64,000 bases of DNA from Bactericera cockerelli (Eukaryota; Arthropoda; Insecta; Hemiptera; Triozidae). Under the pieces are notes generated by a model. That model searched no databases. It was not told where the DNA came from and saw only the letters and a program-made list of their open reading frames with translations. A program made the translations under genes and the position numbers. Location: contig JAMCCL010000101.1 in NCBI GenBank assembly GCA_024516035.1, positions 1 to 64,000 on the forward strand. Direction: 5' to 3'. Shown in pieces: positions 1 through 10,700 of the stretch (its first letter is position 1; each line of letters starts with the position of its first letter).

Positions 1-1551
1 CTGCGATATCTTCGAAATTACTATATTTATCGAGTCGTAAGATATCTCAAAATGCTGTAAATTTTGTTTTCTACAATTTCATAATTTGATTATTAAAAAA
101 ACACCTACCAGAAGCCGTAAAATTCAAATTTTCCTACAGGGTGTCAAAAAAGAAGAAAAACATGATTTTTTATTTCTAACAAAAGAAGTTATAACATAGG
201 AAATCAACAAGATTCATTCGTAACAGTGGTGAATCAGTATTTTGTGTTGTCTCCCCGAGCTCTAATCACAGCATTCATTCGATTTGGCATTGACTGGATC
301 AAAATAACCACAATATCTTGGGGCAACCTCTACCATTCTTCGGTGAGGGCGATCTTGAGCTCTGCTACAGTCTGGGGAGCCGGTATTCTGCCTCAAACAC
401 TTCGTTTGAGTCGGTCTCAAAGAACCTCGATCGGGTTGAGGTCGAGACTAAGAGAGGGCCAGTCCAAAGTGTCAATATTCTCCTCACCCAAGAACTCCCG
501 AATACAGTTAACCGCATGTGGGCGGGCATTGTCGTGCATAAGGAGGAACTGGTCGCCCATACTTTGAGCGAGAGGAACAACATGGGTCTGCAGGATGTTA
601 TCAATGTATCTCTGACTGTTCAGGTCACCTCCCGCACCGCATGTGGTGAAAACCAATACAGTCTTTCCTTTAGTTGAAATCCTACCCCGCACCATACAGG
701 AACCACCGCCGAAACTGACAGTTTCTGTGATGCATCACTCAGCATACCTTTCTCCCGCTCTTTTATAGACTCTTTTCCTTCTTTCATTACCAAACAAACA
801 CACCCGGCATTCATCAGTGAAGAGAACAGAGCGCCATTGCTGGGGTATCCAATCCACGTGTTCTATGGCGAATCTGAGTCTCCTTTCCCTGTGCTCTCTG
901 GAGAGTTTGGGTCCATTTGAAGCTCTTTTTGGTTGAATTCCAGCTTCTCGAAGTCCTGCAGACCCATATGGTTCCTCTCGCTCAAAGTATGGGCGACCAG
1001 TTCCTCCTCAGGCACGACAATGCCCGCCCACATGCGGCTAATTGTATTCGGGAGTTCTTGGGTGAGGAGAATATTGACACTTTTAACTGGCCCTCTCTTA
1101 GTCCCAACCTCAACCCGATCGAGGATCTTTGAGACCGACTCAAACGAAGTGTTTGAGGCAGAATAACGGCTCCCCAGACTGTAGCAGAGCTCAAGATCGC
1201 CCTCACCGAAGAATGGTAGAGGCTGCCCCAAGATATTGTGGTTATTTTGATCCAGTCAATGCCAAATCGAATGAATGCTGTGATTAGAGCTCGGGGAGAC
1301 AACACAAAATACTGATTCACCATTGTTACGAATGAATCTTGTTGATTTTCCATGTTATAACTTCTTTTGTTAAACATAAAAAAATCATGTTTTTCTTCTT
1401 TTTTGACACCCTGTAGGAAAATTTGAATTTTACGGCTTCTGGTAGGTGTTTTTTTAAGAATCAAATTATGAAATTGTAGAAAACAAAATTTACAGCATTT
1501 TGAGATATCTTACGACTCGATAAAAAATAGTAATTTCGAAGATATCGCAGA
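1..1551. mobile_element. Decayed Tc1/mariner-type transposon arranged as an inverted duplication (foldback)
   Basis: The ends are long inverted repeats: positions 1-598 match the reverse complement of about 955-1551 almost base for base. Each arm encodes the C-terminal half of a Tc1-family DDE transposase, read on the minus strand in the left arm and on the plus strand in the right arm. Visible motifs are HDNARPH (second catalytic Asp) and NPIE (catalytic Glu). The left arm continues through 599-915 to a motif LFTDEC holding the first Asp, broken by frameshifts. Both arms carry TGA where the family has Trp just after NPIE, so the source copy was already dead before it was duplicated. The element interrupts the 3' end of the LINE to its right. 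The outer left boundary coincides with the window edge, so the target-site duplication cannot be checked. Confidence 0.85.
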
Positions 1552-3366
1552 TTTGGTGGAGGAAAAAGTTTGATTCGCTTTTGTTGCTCTCAAGTGTAGT
1601 TTCTAGTGAAGCTGTTGACTAAGAATGTTTTAGGTTGTCTTAAACGACGAGTACAATCAAATGATAAAAGCTCTAAGAGCTTGGGACAGTTGACTTGTCC
1701 TTCAATCAGTTTAATCATAAAATTATGATCTAGTCGCTTGCGTCTGTGTCAACAAGGTTGTCAAGGTTAATGTCAAGAGAATAACGGAAGTTGAAATACC
1801 ACAAAAATTTATTTTGCACTCTTTGAAGAGTGTGTTTATGTATGTCATAAAAAGGTGACCAAATTAGGCAAGCATACTCAAGCAGCGACCTCACAAGAGC
1901 TTTGTATAATATACAGAAGGCATCAGGTGAAAGTCCCTTGGAATTTCTCCAAACATAACCAAGAATACGATGGCAAGATAATGAAACCTTATCTATATGG
2001 TAAGAAAAAGAAAGGTTGGTGTCCAGGTAAACGCCAAGGTCTTTAATGTTATCAACAACGGTAGATTCACAGAGTCAATTGTGTAAACAAAATGACGTGA
2101 CTTTACCGATCTAGTGAATTCCATGACAGCACACTTATGAATAGCCAACTGCATGTCGTTCGTAGATAACCAATCATGAAGTTTACGAATATCTGATTGT
2201 AAAGAGAAGCAGTCTTCGATAGAAGTAATAGTTTTGTACAATTTCACATCGTCTGCGAACATGAGAACGGAAGAATGTTCAAAAATGGAGGGTAGGTCAT
2301 TAAAAAACAGACTGAAAAGCAAAGGCCCACTGTGGCTTCCCTGTCCAACACCGGAAGCAACGTTGATTGGAGAAGACACACAGTTCCCAAGCCTTACAAG
2401 TTGAGTTCGCTCGGAGAGGTAATTAGAGAGCCAGATTAAAAATCCTTCTCCAACTCCGAAGGAGCGTAACTTTGCCACAAGAAAAGACACGTTTACTCTG
2501 TCGAAAGCCTTCGCGACATCAGTATAAATGGCATGGACTGGGTAGCCATCGTCAAATGCTGTAAGAATATCGTGCTGATACGATAAAAGGTTAGTTACAG
2601 TTGACCTCTGAGACACAAAACCATGCTGACGCTCAGAGATGATACATTTGGTGGCAAAAGAAAGCTGTTCATAAACCAATTTGTCAAGTATCTTGGGAAT
2701 AGTGGATTGAATGCAAACCCCCCTGTAGTTGGATATATTACAACGATCACCTGATTTATAAATTGGAATCAGAAAGCTTTTCTTCCACTCGGAAGGAAAA
2801 GTACCAGAAGACATTGACTTGTTGAAAAGAAAGGACAATGGCCCAGCAAGAATTGATGAGCAACGTTTCAAGATGATGGGAGGAATGCTGTCCGGACCAG
2901 AAGAACATTTACTCGGCAAAGCAGAGAGAGCTTTGAAAACATCATTCTCTGAAAATCTGCAGGCATTAAAATCAATTAAGTTTTGACTGGAGTACTCAGG
3001 AATAGGTCGATCAGATTCTTGATAAACGGAAGAAAAGGATAATCTAAAAAGATCAGTTATTTCTTGTAATGACGAAGAAGAAAAATCATTGAAAAACATA
3101 TTTTTAGGGAATCCATTGATCTTCCTTGATTCCTCTGAGTATTTCCAGAAATGACTAGGGTTTTCCCTCAGTTGTTTGTTAACTTTATTGAGGTAATCAG
3201 AGTGACACTTTTGACTGTGGAACTTACACTGAGCACGTAAGGCAGAGAAATGTTGGTAATCTATATCTGAACCACTACGCTTAAATTTCAAGTGGGCAAC
3301 CTTTTTTTCACGAGTCAAACGTTTCAAATAGTTTGAAAACCATCTAGGAAAATTATCTGCACGAAT
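1552..3366 (-). mobile_element. 5'-truncated non-LTR retrotransposon (Jockey/CR1-like) reverse transcriptase fragment
   Basis: An open frame runs on the minus strand from about 3366 to 1993. It shows the order expected of a LINE ORF2 reverse transcriptase: a pre-RT region (PRWFSNYL), a fingers motif (LIPIYKSGD, NYRGV), AIYTDVAKAFDRV, a GVGQGSHSGPLLF block and the catalytic FADDVKLY. The frame breaks near 2045. The C-terminal part continues in other frames (LGVYLDTNLSF, ILYKALVRSLLEYA) down to about 1560, where the Tc1 foldback interrupts it. The 5' part with the endonuclease is absent; a SINE abuts at 3367. It is a dead copy. The clade (Jockey versus CR1) is a family-level judgement. Confidence 0.85.
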
Positions 3367-3537
3367 TGTTATTAAGACTATTAAAGTCCCATTATTCCAG
3401 CAGTAAGCCCAAGACATTATGTAGTAAAAATCCCAAATGGGAGGATAACTTGTTATGTCCCAGCTGGGTTTCGAACCCACGACCTCTGGAATCACTGGAT
3501 TCACCGAGTGCCGCCTTTACCACTGAGCTACCGGGAC
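3367..3537 (-). repeat. tRNA-derived SINE, family A
   Basis: On the minus strand the 5' end is tRNA-like: an A box in CCGGTAGCTCAGTGGTAAAG and a B box GGTTCGAAACC. It is followed by a body with CCCATTTGGGAT and a 3' tail matching GGGACTTTAATAGTC. The same sequence recurs near 4852, 15436, 24930, 33360 and 40570. It is not a functional tRNA gene because no acceptor stem closes around the boxes and the homology continues well past the tRNA part. Confidence 0.85.
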
Positions 3538-3545
3538 AGACGGGA

Positions 3546-3765
3546 TATTTGTGTTAATCACAAACTCGGTTTACTAAATCTTTGCTGAACTTGCGACTCG
3601 AACCACCGACCTCCAGGTAGCAAGTCCGCCACTTTATCAATCGAGCTACTAAGGTCGGTGAATATAATTTTACGAATTCCAGTAAGGTGGGTTTGAGTAA
3701 TCATTGTATCATTACTTTTTAGTCCTCTACCTTGTCCATCAAGCTACTGAAGTCGGTGGGTTATT
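3546..3765 (-). repeat. tRNA-derived SINE family B, one copy plus a second fragment
   Basis: The minus strand reads CCGACCTTAGTAGCTCGATT at the 5' end, with a B-box-like GGTGGTTCGAGTCGC and a tail ending in the shared GTTAACACAAATATGATAACT-type sequence, here shortened. Positions 3546-3660 hold the main copy. 3675-3765 repeats the tail and the tRNA-like head of a second degenerate copy. Family B is the commonest SINE in the window. Confidence 0.75.
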
Positions 3766-3962
3766 AATGATAATACTGTTTGGTCGAAGCTAAGCACCAG
3801 GTTAATAAATAGTTACATACTCAAAATACGAGACTAGGATTTATTGTCTTCTGGACTTATTGAAAGCCACAAGATTAAAAGCTTCACTAGTCTATATCAT
3901 AGATTATTTATCACCAGGTTAATGTTCAAGCTAACCCTCAGAGTGTAGTTAGTTATTACTGT

Positions 3963-4112
3963 AGAACCTGGATATAAGAGAACTCACCTGGAGGGACCGT
4001 AATTTTTCTCTCTTACGAAATATCCAAGTTTCTCTTATAAAGAGGTTATTTTCCCTAAATAGATCTTAATCGGAGGAACAGGAAATTGTTCTCTTATATC
4101 CAGGTTTGACTT
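3963..4112. mobile_element. MITE-like element with terminal inverted repeats
   Basis: The ends read AACCTGGATATAAGAGAA and, in inverse orientation, TTCTCTTATATCCAGGTT. A related copy lies at 25965-26125. No coding capacity is visible. The compact size and inverted ends suggest a non-autonomous DNA transposon; the superfamily is unknown. Confidence 0.65.
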
Positions 4113-4175
4113 TATGTGGTCACATACTCAAATTATTGATGAAAAATACCAACATCCTTGGCAGCACGTTACAGT

Positions 4176-4530
4176 CTTCTTCTTCTTTTTTTTTAATCTG
4201 TCTTATCCCGCTTAAGCAGGGTCGACGTTGTCCAACCTCATGGTTGAGGTTGGTTGGTTTTGGCACATTTTTACGGCTGGATGCCCTTCCTAACGCCAAC
4301 GATTATACTTAATTTAACGTCCTGGATTAGGATGGGGGTTTTACCCTCCATTCGCTGGGAATCGTACCAGCTACCCACATTTACCTCAGCCAGCCTCGGT
4401 AGGGCCGGAATTGCCAGCCTCACGTGTTCGGAGGGAACAGAATTTTTCTGTGCGAAAAGTCTGCTCCGACCGGGGATCGAACTCAGGATCTCTGGACTAC
4501 GGGCAGTAGTCAAAACCGTTACGCCACGGA
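4176..4530 (-). repeat. tRNA-derived SINE family E with intact target-site duplication
   Basis: The insert is flanked by the 16-bp direct repeat GGCAGCACGTTACAGT (4160-4175 and 4531-4546). On the minus strand it starts with a tRNA-like head (CGTGGCGTAACGGTTTTGAC, B box GAGTTCGATCCCC) and ends in an A-rich tail at 4176-4195. It lies in the last visible intron of VPS13D, just downstream of exon 29. Diverged relatives of its body occur near 15255-15420, 28440-28620 and 29805-29980. Confidence 0.85.
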
Positions 4531-4575
4531 GGCAGCACGTTACAGTACCTCTAGCTAATAGAGAGCCAGACTTAC

Positions 4576-4766
4576 TTTGGCAGCTGAGTTGGAGAGTCCG
4601 TGCGTGACATTCTTGACCAGACTCATAGGGTTTCCCTCCAGGAAGAGCCCGGACACCCCATCCGACAGGTCATTCATGAGACCCACTGGGTTGCCCAGGA
4701 AGTCCACAGATCCCAGGATGTTGTGCGCTTGCCACTTGAGTATGTTCTTGTAGTGCTTCACTATGC
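4576..4766 (-). CDS. VPS13D: VPS13D exon 29 (last visible exon)
   Basis: Acceptor TTATACCACAG opens [20 protein letters not shown] and [20 protein letters not shown], ending [11 protein letters not shown] at AAA|GTAAGTCT, phase 0. This near-invariant ILGS.DFLGNP.GL...V..GV block starts the C-terminal membrane-targeting region. Later exons must lie left of the window, past the transposon block at 1-3900. The acceptor and about 30 exon bases are duplicated at 4802-4850. Confidence 0.95.
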
Positions 4767-7700
4767 CTGTGGTATAAACAATAGGTTATTGTTATTATAT
4801 ACTTGAGTATGTTATTGTAGTGCTTCACTATGCCTGAGGTATAAACAATAATAATAATATCGCCTTATTTATACTGCCCGATTAGGACTATGAAGTCCCA
4901 TTATTCCAGCAGTAGGTCCAAGACATATTATTATGTGGTAAAAATCCCAAATGGGAGGATAACATGTCATGTCCCGGCTGGGTTTCGAACCCACGACCAC
5001 AATGTGTGATTAAGTCCATAACAACTATAGGAATTTTTTGAAATATCGTATATGGTTTATAATTCCGCCACAGATTGATGCTCACTACAAAGAAGCTACA
5101 TGTTCTTCCTCACAAGTGAACCCTGTAACATCTAGAGAAGAGCCGAAACCATTGGAATTGAAGTTACTTGCGTGAAATCCGAGTCCGTGAAATCCAAGTG
5201 TTCAGAGGTGAAATGATTGTCTACTGTGTGACAAATGTCAAGATTGGAAGCCCAAACTGAGATCAGAGCAGTTATTAGAATAACTTATTATTTTTAATAT
5301 TGCATGTCTCTTATCATACAAAAGCAAACAAAATATTCCCGGATTTTTTTATTTAAATTTTCCTCGTTTTATTTTGTTAACAAGGCCACAAATTATTTTC
5401 TTGATGGCTCATAATAATAACAATACCGTTGAGGATGAACTGGCAAGTCTCAAAGAGATGCTCCCGAGAGAATTGCTGCAGATCTATGGAGGCGTCCTCA
5501 AACTTGAGGAGTTTCAGGTTGAGTCGCTTCTTGATGGCCCGCAGGTCTGGAGGCAGCATAGCACTCGTCACCACACTCAGCTTCACCTGGGCACATGAGA
5601 AACACATAAACACATCATTAGCATAACTTTTGTCTGGCTGGGGGACGTTAAACAGGGAGAAGACCAGTGTCTCGCTAGAGGACTATGAACAGAGAACAGA
5701 CTAGCCAACCCTTACAAGCCAGGCTAGCTTGCAGTTTCCTAAGGGTTTAATGGCTTATAAATAAAAGTCCAAGTCCTCATGATGGTTGATCGTACATAGA
5801 AATATGTGGTTCAGGACGAGCCAACTTTGAAATAAAGTTTTACTGGAGACCATCACTCACCCCTCCAGCTGTAGCCAAGCTGGCTACAACAACAACAACA
5901 ACAACAACATTATCATAACTTCATTTGTAACATTTTGTAATTGACTCCTAACATTTATTTTTTCTTATTCTTTTATTTGTAGTAAGTTTGTAACATTTCT
6001 ATTGTTTTTTATACTCCAACTCAGCTTCTATTGTTTCTTTTGTATATTATGTACTCATGTATGTCCAATAATTGTAAATAAAAAAGGCAACTTGTTTACG
6101 ATTAAAGTTTAAAAAAAATTATCATAACTTCACTTTACAGCAATATTATTAAAGTTACTTGAACGATGCGCAATGGTTACTACGAAAACAAAGACAATTC
6201 ATCCAAATTTTATTTTCTTATCCGTTAAGCTAGTGTTACGTTAATTAGCCTCCTCGATTTACACCCCAAGTATCTACTTACATTTGCTGGCCTTATACTA
6301 TTATGTCACACAGTAAAAAAGAGAGAACATTGAAATTATATGAACAAGAGAACATTGGTGATTAACTTTTTTTGATGGTACATTCCTGAAAAAGTTCATT
6401 TCACACCATGACTTGGAATGGTTTTAATATTAATTACTGATACCTGCTACAAATGCCAGTCACAGAACTATTTAAATACTACGCTGGATTAGTACAGTAA
6501 AGTTACACATGTGTTGTGATATTCACCTGTTTGAGAGAGAGTTGCAGCTTTCCGAAATAATAGCGCCGCGCATGGATGGATGTGACTTCTGTCAGAATGC
6601 GCTGGATTTCCGATTCATCATTTGTATTCTCCGAGGCTTTGTCCTGTTCTATGCAATAGTCAGTGAAGGCAATCACCTTGAGCAGCAACTTCTCCTCTAG
6701 TATGAGAGCCAGGGGCTTCACCTTGATCTGCAGACTCTGGATAATCTCCACGTTCATGTTGTCTCCTGCTGACGGGAGATCCCGCTCACAGCTGATCTGA
6801 ATGCAAGGCATGTTCATCTCACTCGGGTCCAGGGACTTTGAGTTCTGGCAGACATAGAGAACAGTGGGGCACTGAGCACCAAACAGCTCATTGTCCACTT
6901 GGATATCTCTGACAGAGAGGTGAACACTCTCGCGGTTCCTGACGCGATGCACGTCCAGCAGGATCTCTGTGAGCTGCGCGAAGAGGAGTTCCTCAGGGGG
7001 CGCGCGGGACAGGATGCTGAGGCCCATGCCGTGGGGCAGGTGGACGCTGAACTCGAGCTGGGGGGCGCGCGTGTCAAAGCTCATGTCATCCCGTGCATTC
7101 CATTCTCTTCCGTCTGGAATGATGCAGGAGTTGAGTTCCTTAATATCACATATCTTGAGCACACAGGTCGGGCCGTCTGTTGTTACGTTGAGAGACAGGA
7201 AGCCGGAGCCAGGTCGAAGCTTTTGTCTCTCCACAGCTGACTCTAAGGGAATGCCAGATGCTGTCGTCTGATGACATACCGCCTGCGGGGGTCCCAGCAC
7301 CGCCTCATTGCCCGCCCGAAGGCCAAAGCAGCCGTCCTTGGCCTGAACCCACATGTTCTTGTGGGCGCAGCAGAGGCGCCCGTCTGTGAAGCGCCACGTC
7401 TGGGTGGAAGCGCGGCGCTGGTCTGGGCGCCTCAGACACAGACCGACGTAGTTGGAGGGCTGGGGGGCGGGCCCCGAGATGTCTAGCACCATGATCTTGC
7501 TCGAGCTGTAGCCAGACCTGTTGGCGTCCCGGGGGGACTACTGCCCTCGTGCTGCAGCTGACCTTCACTGCTCATGCGCCACAGCTGAGAGCGCTTGCCT
7601 TTCTCCTTCCGGTTCAGTAGCACCTGGCCGGAGCTATCCACCACATCCAACACGAGCTGCTGACTATGAACATCTAGAGGATCATATGCATCCGAGTCAA

Positions 7701-10700
7701 CATGACTGATGTTCCTTTAAATGCAATATAAATGAAGTTCTCATAGGTAAGACCTGGGCCACTACCTAGCTTGTTCAAGTCATAGTTCTCTGATACGTTA
7801 CCAGGGGCTACCACCGTCAAGATGTGAGGCTTGTCGGGCTCATCCCAAGCGTAGGGTACGGTACAGTTCGGTCGAATAGTACTCTGCTTCACAACATTCG
7901 TCACAGAGACTTGATAGAACTGAAGATGCACTTTGGAGAAGTTATCAATTCGAATAGGAGGAGGCATTGTGTTTGCGTCGGTGAATACAATGAAGTAAGT
8001 GGCTCTCTGTAGCACGATGTCACATCTGAGGAATTGAGTGCCTCCTTTTGGGTCTCTCAGGATAATGTGGAAGGAGTTGTTGGAGTCACTCTTGTTGACC
8101 TTGAAGCCTCCAGACCAGAGACAGCAGGGCTGATCCATCATCCTGACACACAGGAGTTGGTCCTTGTCCAGGCGCGGCCAGTGGAACGCGAGGGAGGACT
8201 CTGGCATGGCCTGGAGGAATGTTCTTTGACTGGCGGGGTTGCCGTTGTTAGAAGCAAAACATTTCTGAGAAAATTCCAGCTTATGAGACGACTTGTTGTG
8301 AATCTGATAGTGTGGAGTTAGTGTGACGATAGTTGTGTTTGAGTAACGACCTCTTCCTGGTCTTATGTCGATACCAATAAGGAAAATTAACTCTTCAGGC
8401 CGATTGTTTTTGAGGAAAACCTTGAGTTTTCTCACTTGAATGCCAGGAACAAGATGAAAAATGTTGGCACCACTGCGGAACACCGTTGGGTTGGTAGGAC
8501 TGTCCGATCCGCAAGACTAGTGTCGAGGGAGCATCGTGCTTGTTAAATGAGAAGAGTAGGGGCTCCACCATGCGAGCGATCTCGTGCTCAGGGAACTGAC
8601 CCGCTGCCTCGGTGACAGAGCCCTCCTGCCTGTACACCAGAGGGAGTGCAGTTTTGTTCAGAATCCAGTAGTGCGCGCTCACAGTGATCTTTAGTTCTGT
8701 GCCTACTCTATAGCTGACCTGGGCATTCAAGTAGAGTTTTCTATGCTCCTGATCCTGCAACTTGACAGGATAAACACCGGCCGTGGTACCAGGAGCAATA
8801 GTGAAGCCTCCGGACACAGGATAGTTCTCCAGGTGGAAGCTGACTCCCAGCGGCGCGTCCACATCTATCTGGTAGAGCGCCACGTCCTGACCCTTGTGGA
8901 TCACACCATGCACGCAGTCGTTGAATGAGTAATTGAGACTGATAGGCAAGAGGTTGACTAGTAGGATGGGACTCAGCAATGAGATGGTATGAGCGGGTTG
9001 CATCCACAGTTCCCCAGCTCTGTCACACGGGTACTTGTCTCTCTTGATAGCGGCTCGGAACCTGTAGCTGTACAGCTGGCCTCTGTTGCTGTGGCACACA
9101 CGCGTCTCCTCCACCATATCCCCCGGGGTGGTTATCTTGTGCCAGTAGATGGGACGAATGCAGAACGCAAAATATTGTCCGGATGATTGTTTGCTCTTCT
9201 CCAGAGGTCGGATAGACAGTTGGGCGTCTGTGTAGGTCAATGGCATGGGATGACAGGCGCCTTCAGCAATGATGATATTCTTCGTAGGCTCTCGTGCTTG
9301 CACAGGTTTCTCTAGTTTTCACTTCTACACTTTGCTTCAGTTTATTGTGGAGAAGTAGAGAGGAACGCACAGTTACTAATTTCTTGGCTGTTCCGTCCAG
9401 TGTCACCTCGAACACAAGTCGGGCGTGCGACAGGCCAGAGGTGGAGCTCTGAGGCTCCGCATGGCGGAAGTACACGCCCACCTTGTCCACCGTGACAGGG
9501 TCCACCGCCCTCCATCCCTCCACCCTCACACTTAGCTGATGAGCGCATAGTTTTGTGAGTGTTTAGGTGACGACGCTTGGTTTGTTCATTGAAGGAGAAC
9601 GGGATTGTTTCGTTAGGCATCACAATAATCCAGTTTTCACTCTGCTCTACCGAGCGACGTCTGTTTCTGTTCAACTCTGAGAGATTATCCGTGGTGGTGA
9701 GCAATGTGCAGTACTCAAGCACGCAGCCTGTGTTGTTGAACAGAGCGAACGGAACGAATGGAGATCTCCGCCTGTAGCCACTTGGACTTCCTACTTGCTT
9801 GCTGGAGTCGCTGTCTCTATCCTTACTGGTTTGATTGGGACTCAGATAGTCTGACACCCAGTTCTCTTTCACGACAGAGTACAGATCAATAAACGTGCTA
9901 GTAATGTTAACATTTAGTGTGTGCAATGAAGTCAACTTGTACATCAATACCTGCGAATCGGAGACAGTTTTTTGCTCCCATTGAAACTTACACTCCCATG
10001 GTTCTATGAAAGGTTCCCAGCCAGAGAGAACGCGGTTATAATAGTCAATGGAAACTGTGCAAGTGGAACTGCCGCGGTGATGTGTCATGTTTCGGAAGAA
10101 CTTGAGATTCCGGAAAACAAACTCAAGTAGAGGTACATCCGAGTCCCGACAGTCATCAATGATGCAGAGGTTCAGATGATTCACGTACACTTCAGCTTCT
10201 TCGAACTTGAGAGAAGATTGATCAAGAGAGAACTCTGTGCCTTCATACTTCCTGGTGTAAGAGGTGAGTGGAGAGGCGTGCTGTGTCAGCCAGAGTGCAG
10301 CCTCCTCCAAGTCTCCATTGCAGTTTTCTAGCGCGAGACTGCAGTCATTATCTGTAAATCCTAGACTCGACAGTTGACGGATACAGTTTTGAATATTGGC
10401 AGGTTTTGAACGGGTATCACTCACAGCTGAGAGTGTTTGTTTGGGAAGCGATGTTAACATCTGTTGGAACATTTTCATATCATGATAAGACAAACGAATG
10501 TTCAACTCGGAAATGTGTATTCGTAACATTTTCGTGGGATCATCCTCGGCAGCACAGATCTCTAGATTAACAGTAACTGGATCTATGATGGACAATGCTG
10601 TCTCATCCTCCATACCAAGAATACAAGAGAACATTTCACAGTGGTTCAGATTAAGACACACTGGGCGTTGTTTATCATTGGGTTTGAAACTGATGATGGT

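Noticed and set aside
226..814. Plus-strand ORFs in the Tc1 foldback
   Set aside because: They are antisense to the transposase fragment in the left arm; the minus-strand reading has the DDE motifs.
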